DNA of 64,000 nt. Source: Hymenobacter lucidus. GTDB taxonomy: Bacteria > Bacteroidota > Bacteroidia > Cytophagales > Hymenobacteraceae. Position 1 is the stretch's first letter. Each line of letters opens with the position of its first letter. The stretch spans positions 744,001 to 808,000 of the forward strand of contig NZ_JAJADR010000002.1 in the NCBI RefSeq assembly GCF_020447265.1. Reading direction: 5' to 3'. The notes beneath the pieces were generated by a model. It was not told the DNA's origin and ran no database searches. It saw nothing but the letters and a program-made list of their open reading frames with translations. Positions 60,172 to 64,000 of the stretch are shown in pieces. The translations under genes and the position numbers were made by a program.

Positions 60172-60666
60172 ATGTTCGACAAACTCAAAAGCCTCGATGA
60201 CCTGTTTCAGGAGCAGTTGAAAGACCTTTACAGCGCTGAAACCCAGCTCACCAAAGCCCTGCCCGATATGGCCAAGGAAGCCCGTGACCCACGCCTGCAG
60301 CAAGCCTTCGACACCCACCTGAAGGAAACCAAGAACCAGCTTGCCCGCCTCGAGCAAATCGGGCGCGGCCTGAACCTGGAACTGGACGGCCACACCTGCA
60401 AAGCCATGCAGGGCTTGGTGGCCGAGGGCAAGGAAACCATTGCCGAAGATGCTACCGACGAGGTAAAAGATGCCGCCCTAATTGCCGCCGCGCAACGCGT
60501 GGAACACTACGAAATAGCCGGCTACGGCACGGCGGCCCACTATGCCGAGCGCCTAGGCCACTCCCAGGCCGCCGAGTTGCTGCGCCAAACGCTGCAGGAA
60601 GAGCAGGCTACCGATACTCTGCTTAACAATCTGGCGAAGAGCTCGATAAACGCCAAAGCCATGTAG
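60172..60666 (+). CDS. DUF892 ferritin-like protein (YciE/YciF family)
   Basis: 164 aa. SLDDLFQEQLKDLYSAETQLTKALPDMAKEARDPRLQQAFDTHLKETKNQLARLEQI and VEHYEIAGYGTAAHYAERLGHSQAAELLRQTLQEEQATDTLLNNLA are the standard four-helix DUF892 core with E, H and D residues that bind a di-metal centre. The family is linked to stress responses in other bacteria. Cytoplasmic. Single-gene unit with its own terminator. Confidence 0.94.
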   Translation: MFDKLKSLDDLFQEQLKDLYSAETQLTKALPDMAKEARDPRLQQAFDTHLKETKNQLARLEQIGRGLNLELDGHTCKAMQGLVAEGKETIAEDATDEVKDAALIAAAQRVEHYEIAGYGTAAHYAERLGHSQAAELLRQTLQEEQATDTLLNNLAKSSINAKAM

Positions 60667-60685
60667 CGGCTGCGGCCCTTGAAAG

Positions 60686-60714
60686 AAAAAGCCTGCAACC
60701 CGCAGGCTTTTTTT
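60686..60714 (+). terminator. Terminator after DUF892 gene
   Basis: An 11-bp stem AAAAAGCCTGC with complement, loop AACCC, then a seven-T run. Confidence 0.92.
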
Positions 60715-60843
60715 GTGTCTTACCCCCTGTGACAAACCACGCCCCGGCATTTGCCCGAACCCTTCGGGCCGGCCTGTCGTTGTGGAACGTCAGTGGCTCC
60801 AGCAGGGGCCGCATCGATTGAGTTGGGAAACACCCCTTTATAC

Positions 60844-62001
60844 ATGCAATACGAAGAAGAAACAGTAGAAACAGAGGCGCGCCCCGGGCGCAAGGTGTTG
60901 TGGATTCTGATAGCTGTGGCCCTTGTTGCCGCTTTGGTATTCGTTAAGATCAAATACTTTCCCTCGCCCAATGCCGATGCCAAAGGTGGCGGCGGGGGCC
61001 GCGGCGCCGCCGGAGGCGGTGGCAAAGGGGGCCCTGGCGGCGGGGCAGGCGGCAAAGGGGGTGGCCAAAAACTACCCGTGCAGGTATATGTGGTGAAGCC
61101 CACCAACCTCTCCGACGAAGTAGCCGCTACTGGCTCCGTAATGGCCGATGAGTCGGTGGTGATTAAGAGCGAGCTGTCGGGCAAAATTACCAGCCTCAAC
61201 ATCCGGGAAGGTCAGCCGGTGAGCAAAGGGCAACTGCTGTTCAGCATTAATGCCGACGAAGCGCAGGCCGCCATCCGCAAGCAACAGTACAACATCCAGC
61301 TGTTCCGCGACCAGGAAAAGCGCCAGCGCACCTTGCTCGACAAGGAATATATCAGCGCCCAGGAATACGAGCAGGCCAACAACCAGCTCCAGACGGCCCA
61401 GGCCGACTTGCGGGCGTTGCAGGCTTCACTGGCCAAAGCCTACGTACGGGCTCCGTTCAACGGGGTGCTGGGCCTGACCACGGCTACTGTAGGCACTTAC
61501 GTAAGCCCCGGCACTGAAATAACGACCCTTTCACGCGTGCGACCGGTTAAGATTGACTTTGCCGTACCTGGCCGCTTTGCCTCCAAGGTGCGGGTTGGCG
61601 ACGTGGTCAGCATCACGGACGAAGGCACCAACAAAAAGTACGACGCCAAGGTCTACGCCATCGACCCGCAGATTGACCCCGTGAGTCGCACCCAGCCCGT
61701 GCGCGCCCGCTACGCCAATACCAACGACGAGCTGCGCCCCGGTGCTTTCGTGAAAGTGAACCTGCAGCTCGGCGAATCGACCGACGCGCTGCAAGTGCCC
61801 ACCGAATCGGTGATTCCGGAGGCTAGCGGCTACAGCGTGTACACTGTAAAAGGTGGGAAGATGGTGCCGAAGAAAGTCAAAATCGGTATCCGCTCCGACA
61901 AAGTGATTCAGATTACCGACGGCCTGGCCGTGGGGGATTCCGTGATTCGCACCGGCATTCTGCAGGTGAAACCGGGAGATGCCGTGAAGGCCACCAAATA
62001 G
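60844..62001 (+). CDS. RND efflux periplasmic adaptor with glycine-rich linker
   Basis: 385 aa from ATG 60844. A single N-terminal membrane helix (VLWILIAVALVAALVFVKI) replaces the lipoprotein anchor of the first system. Residues about 47-78 are almost only Gly with a few Ala, Lys and Arg. Then the adaptor core: EVAATGSVMADESVVIKSELSGKITSLNIREGQPVSKGQLLF, a short hairpin, AYVRAPFNGVLGLTTATVGTYVSPGTEI, and the barrel domains. It partners the pump that starts 88 bp downstream. The frame start at 60751 is not credible. Confidence 0.93.
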   Translation: MQYEEETVETEARPGRKVLWILIAVALVAALVFVKIKYFPSPNADAKGGGGGRGAAGGGGKGGPGGGAGGKGGGQKLPVQVYVVKPTNLSDEVAATGSVMADESVVIKSELSGKITSLNIREGQPVSKGQLLFSINADEAQAAIRKQQYNIQLFRDQEKRQRTLLDKEYISAQEYEQANNQLQTAQADLRALQASLAKAYVRAPFNGVLGLTTATVGTYVSPGTEITTLSRVRPVKIDFAVPGRFASKVRVGDVVSITDEGTNKKYDAKVYAIDPQIDPVSRTQPVRARYANTNDELRPGAFVKVNLQLGESTDALQVPTESVIPEASGYSVYTVKGGKMVPKKVKIGIRSDKVIQITDGLAVGDSVIRTGILQVKPGDAVKATK

Positions 62002-62086
62002 ATTTCACACAGTGCCGCGCAGTGGGTTTCGCCGTATTTCGCGGTAAGCCGTTCAATGTGAGGCACTGCGAAACATTGCGTGAAAT
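62002..62086. repeat. Inverted repeat filling the adaptor-pump gap
   Basis: ATTTCACACAGTG directly after the adaptor stop faces CATTGCGTGAAAT, which ends 3 nt before the pump ATG; inner GCAGTGGGTTTCGC and GCACTGCGAAAC are also partly complementary. The whole gap can fold on itself. Confidence 0.65.
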
Positions 62087-62089
62087 ACC

Positions 62090-64000
62090 ATGAGCTTATC
62101 ATCAACCAGTATAAACCGCCCGGTCCTCGCCATCGTGATGAGCCTCGTCATCGTGATTTTCGGCGTCATCGGGTTTCGCTACCTCAGTATCCGGGAATAT
62201 CCGAGCGTTGACCCGCCGATTATCACCGTGTCGGCCAGCTACACCGGGGCCTCGGCCGACGTGATGCAGGGCCAGGTAACCGAGCCGCTCGAAGAAGCCC
62301 TCAACGGTATTGCCGGCATCAAAAACCTGACCTCGAACTCGCGCGACGGCCGCACCCAGATTACGGTGGAGTTTGACCTCGACGCCGACCTGGAAACCGC
62401 CGCCAACGACGTGCGCGACAAGGTTTCCGGGGCCCAGGGCCGCCTCCCGCGCGACATCGACCCGCCCATCGTGAGCAAGGCCAATGCCGACTCGCAGCCC
62501 ATTGTAATGACCTACCTCAGCTCCAGCAAACGGACCCTGCTGGAACTGACCGACTACGCCAACAACACCCTGAAAGAGCGCCTGCAAACCATTCCGGGCG
62601 TATCGGAGGTGCGGGTGTACGGCGAGCGGAAATACTCGATGCGCCTCTGGATGGACCCCGTGAAGCTCTCGGCCCTGGGCGTGAGCCCGGTGGACGTGCA
62701 GGCCGCCCTGACCCGCGAAAACGTGGAGTTGCCCAGCGGCTCGGTGCAGGGCCAGAACACCCAGCTTACCCTGCGCACCATGGGCCGCCTCACCTCGGTG
62801 CAGGATTTCAACAACCTGATTATCCGCAAGGACGAATCGTCGCTGGTGCGCTTCTCCGACATCGGCTATGCCGAGCTGTACCCCGAAAATGACCAGACCA
62901 TCTTTAAGGTGAACGGCGTGCCGATGGTGGGCCTGGCCGTTATTCCGCAGCCGGGCTCCAACCAGATTGACATTGCCGACGAGTTCAATAAGCGCATCGA
63001 GCTCTACGGCAAAGACTTGCCCAAAGACCTGGTACTCAAGCCCGGCTTCGACAACTCGGTGTTTATCCGTAAGTCCATTGAGGAAGTGGAGCACACTATC
63101 ATCGAGGCCTTCGTGCTGGTGGTCATTATCATCTTCCTGTTTCTGCGCGACTGGCGCTCCACGCTTATTCCGGTAGTAGCCATTCCGGTATCATTGGTGG
63201 GTATTTTCTTCGTGATGTACCTGCTCGACTTCTCCATTAACGTGCTCACGCTGCTGGCCATCGTGCTGGCCATCGGCCTCGTGGTGGATGATGCCATTGT
63301 GGTACTGGAAAACATCTATTCGCGCATCGAGGAAGGCGAAGACCCGAAAGAGGCCGCCATTAAGGGCTCCGAGGAAATTCTGATGGCTGTTATCAGTACC
63401 ACGATTGTACTGGCGGCCGTGTTTCTGCCGGTGGTGTTTCTCACGGGTATCACGGGCCGCCTGTTCCGCGAGTTTGGCATTGTGGTAGCCGGCTCGGTGC
63501 TGATTTCCGCGTTTGTGTCGCTCACGCTCACGCCCATGATGTGCTCATTGCTGCTCAAGCGCGAGGAAAAGCACAACTGGTTTTACCGCAAGACCGAGCC
63601 CTTTTTCGAGAGCATGATTGGCGGCTACCAGGACAGCCTCAAAACCTTTCTGCGCAACCGCTGGCTAGCCTGGGTAGTGGTAGCCGGTACCGGTGTGGGC
63701 ATCTGGTTTTTCATGAAAGTCATTCCCTCGGAGCTGGCCCCGGTGGAAGACCGCAGCCGCGTCAATATTAACGCTACCGGCCCGGAAGGCGCGTCTTTCG
63801 AGTACATGGATGCCTACATGGCCCAGATTACCAAGATGGCCATGGACTCGGTGGGCGAGAAAAGTCTGAGCAGCGTGTTTGCCGTAACCTCGCCGGGTTT
63901 CGGCGGCGGCTCCAACTCGGGCACGGCCCGCGTGCTGCTCCTCGATGCCGACCAGCGTCCCCGCACCCAGGACCAGATTGCCAGCGGCCTTACCGCCGGG
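62090..64000 (+). CDS. RND efflux pump, inner-membrane subunit, 3' end missing
   Basis: 637 codons are visible from ATG 62090 and the frame runs off the right edge, so about 400 residues are absent. Begins SLSSTSINRPVLAIVMSLVIVIFGVIGFRYLSIREYPSVDPP; helix 4 has the proton-relay pair in AIGLVVDDAIVVLENI; FLFLRDWRSTLIPVVAIPVSLVGIFFVMYLL and TLTPMMCSLLLKREEK are typical for HAE1 pumps. More like the Gram-negative MexF/AcrB relatives lacking a linked channel. Outer-membrane partner not visible; it may be shared or lie to the right. Confidence 0.95.
   Translation, partial: MSLSSTSINRPVLAIVMSLVIVIFGVIGFRYLSIREYPSVDPPIITVSASYTGASADVMQGQVTEPLEEALNGIAGIKNLTSNSRDGRTQITVEFDLDADLETAANDVRDKVSGAQGRLPRDIDPPIVSKANADSQPIVMTYLSSSKRTLLELTDYANNTLKERLQTIPGVSEVRVYGERKYSMRLWMDPVKLSALGVSPVDVQAALTRENVELPSGSVQGQNTQLTLRTMGRLTSVQDFNNLIIRKDESSLVRFSDIGYAELYPENDQTIFKVNGVPMVGLAVIPQPGSNQIDIADEFNKRIELYGKDLPKDLVLKPGFDNSVFIRKSIEEVEHTIIEAFVLVVIIIFLFLRDWRSTLIPVVAIPVSLVGIFFVMYLLDFSINVLTLLAIVLAIGLVVDDAIVVLENIYSRIEEGEDPKEAAIKGSEEILMAVISTTIVLAAVFLPVVFLTGITGRLFREFGIVVAGSVLISAFVSLTLTPMMCSLLLKREEKHNWFYRKTEPFFESMIGGYQDSLKTFLRNRWLAWVVVAGTGVGIWFFMKVIPSELAPVEDRSRVNINATGPEGASFEYMDAYMAQITKMAMDSVGEKSLSSVFAVTSPGFGGGSNSGTARVLLLDADQRPRTQDQIASGLTAG

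Overview
The window looks like a chromosomal segment of a GC-rich member of the Bacteroidota, most likely Hymenobacter or a close relative in the Cytophagales. Four things point there: a secreted protein with a C-terminal type IX secretion sorting domain; Bacteroidota-type promoters (TTG or TTTG, about 19-21 nt, then TAnnTTTG) with few Shine-Dalgarno sites; families typical of the phylum (DUF2911, DUF3667, DUF547, DUF2461, M61 and M13 peptidases, SusC-independent RND pumps); and dispersed CATTGCGAG-type and heptameric intergenic repeats. No database was searched, so the genus is inferred.

Layout. 0-4 kb: 3' part of a GAF-domain gene, two related PAP2 phosphatases on either side of a tRNA-Leu(CAG). 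4-16 kb: methyltransferase, M61 peptidase, MFS transporter, secreted protein, metallo-hydrolase, T9SS-sorted repeat protein, sodium:solute symporter, TonB-C protein, ABC exporter. 16-22.6 kb: ExbD-like protein, YcxB-like protein, DUF2911 protein, a second symporter preceded by an unlisted 42-aa membrane peptide, a 21-bp tandem array, a third PAP2, and an AT-rich island holding decayed membrane genes. 22.6-42 kb: PIG-L deacetylase, subtilase, MOSC, DUF547, RtcB, nucleoside kinase, GNATs, CDGSH, ACBP, amidohydrolase, PncC/CinA, S1/P1-like enzyme. 42-48 kb: complete RND efflux operon (adaptor, pump, TolC-like channel). 48-54 kb: lipoprotein cyclophilin, M13 peptidase, exonuclease VII (xseAB). 54-58 kb: an unusual signalling cluster. 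58-64 kb: secreted protein, Cys-less MGMT relative, DUF892 protein and a second RND operon running off the right edge.

Most interesting region: 54.1-58.1 kb. A strong promoter with a perfect 14-bp dyad just downstream of the expected start point drives a small protein ending in a CPTCC motif. It is followed by three tandem paralogous seven-helix membrane proteins. The third overlaps a HisKA_3-type histidine kinase by 4 nt, and the kinase overlaps a receiver-only response regulator by 4 nt. I read this as a candidate multi-receptor two-component system that I cannot match to a named system.

The intergenic DNA is also structured. Three copies of a roughly 160-230 bp element with terminal inverted repeats and an internal terminator hairpin all lie between convergent genes. 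Three loci carry facing arrays of degenerate heptamers. Both RND operons have an inverted repeat filling the adaptor-pump gap.
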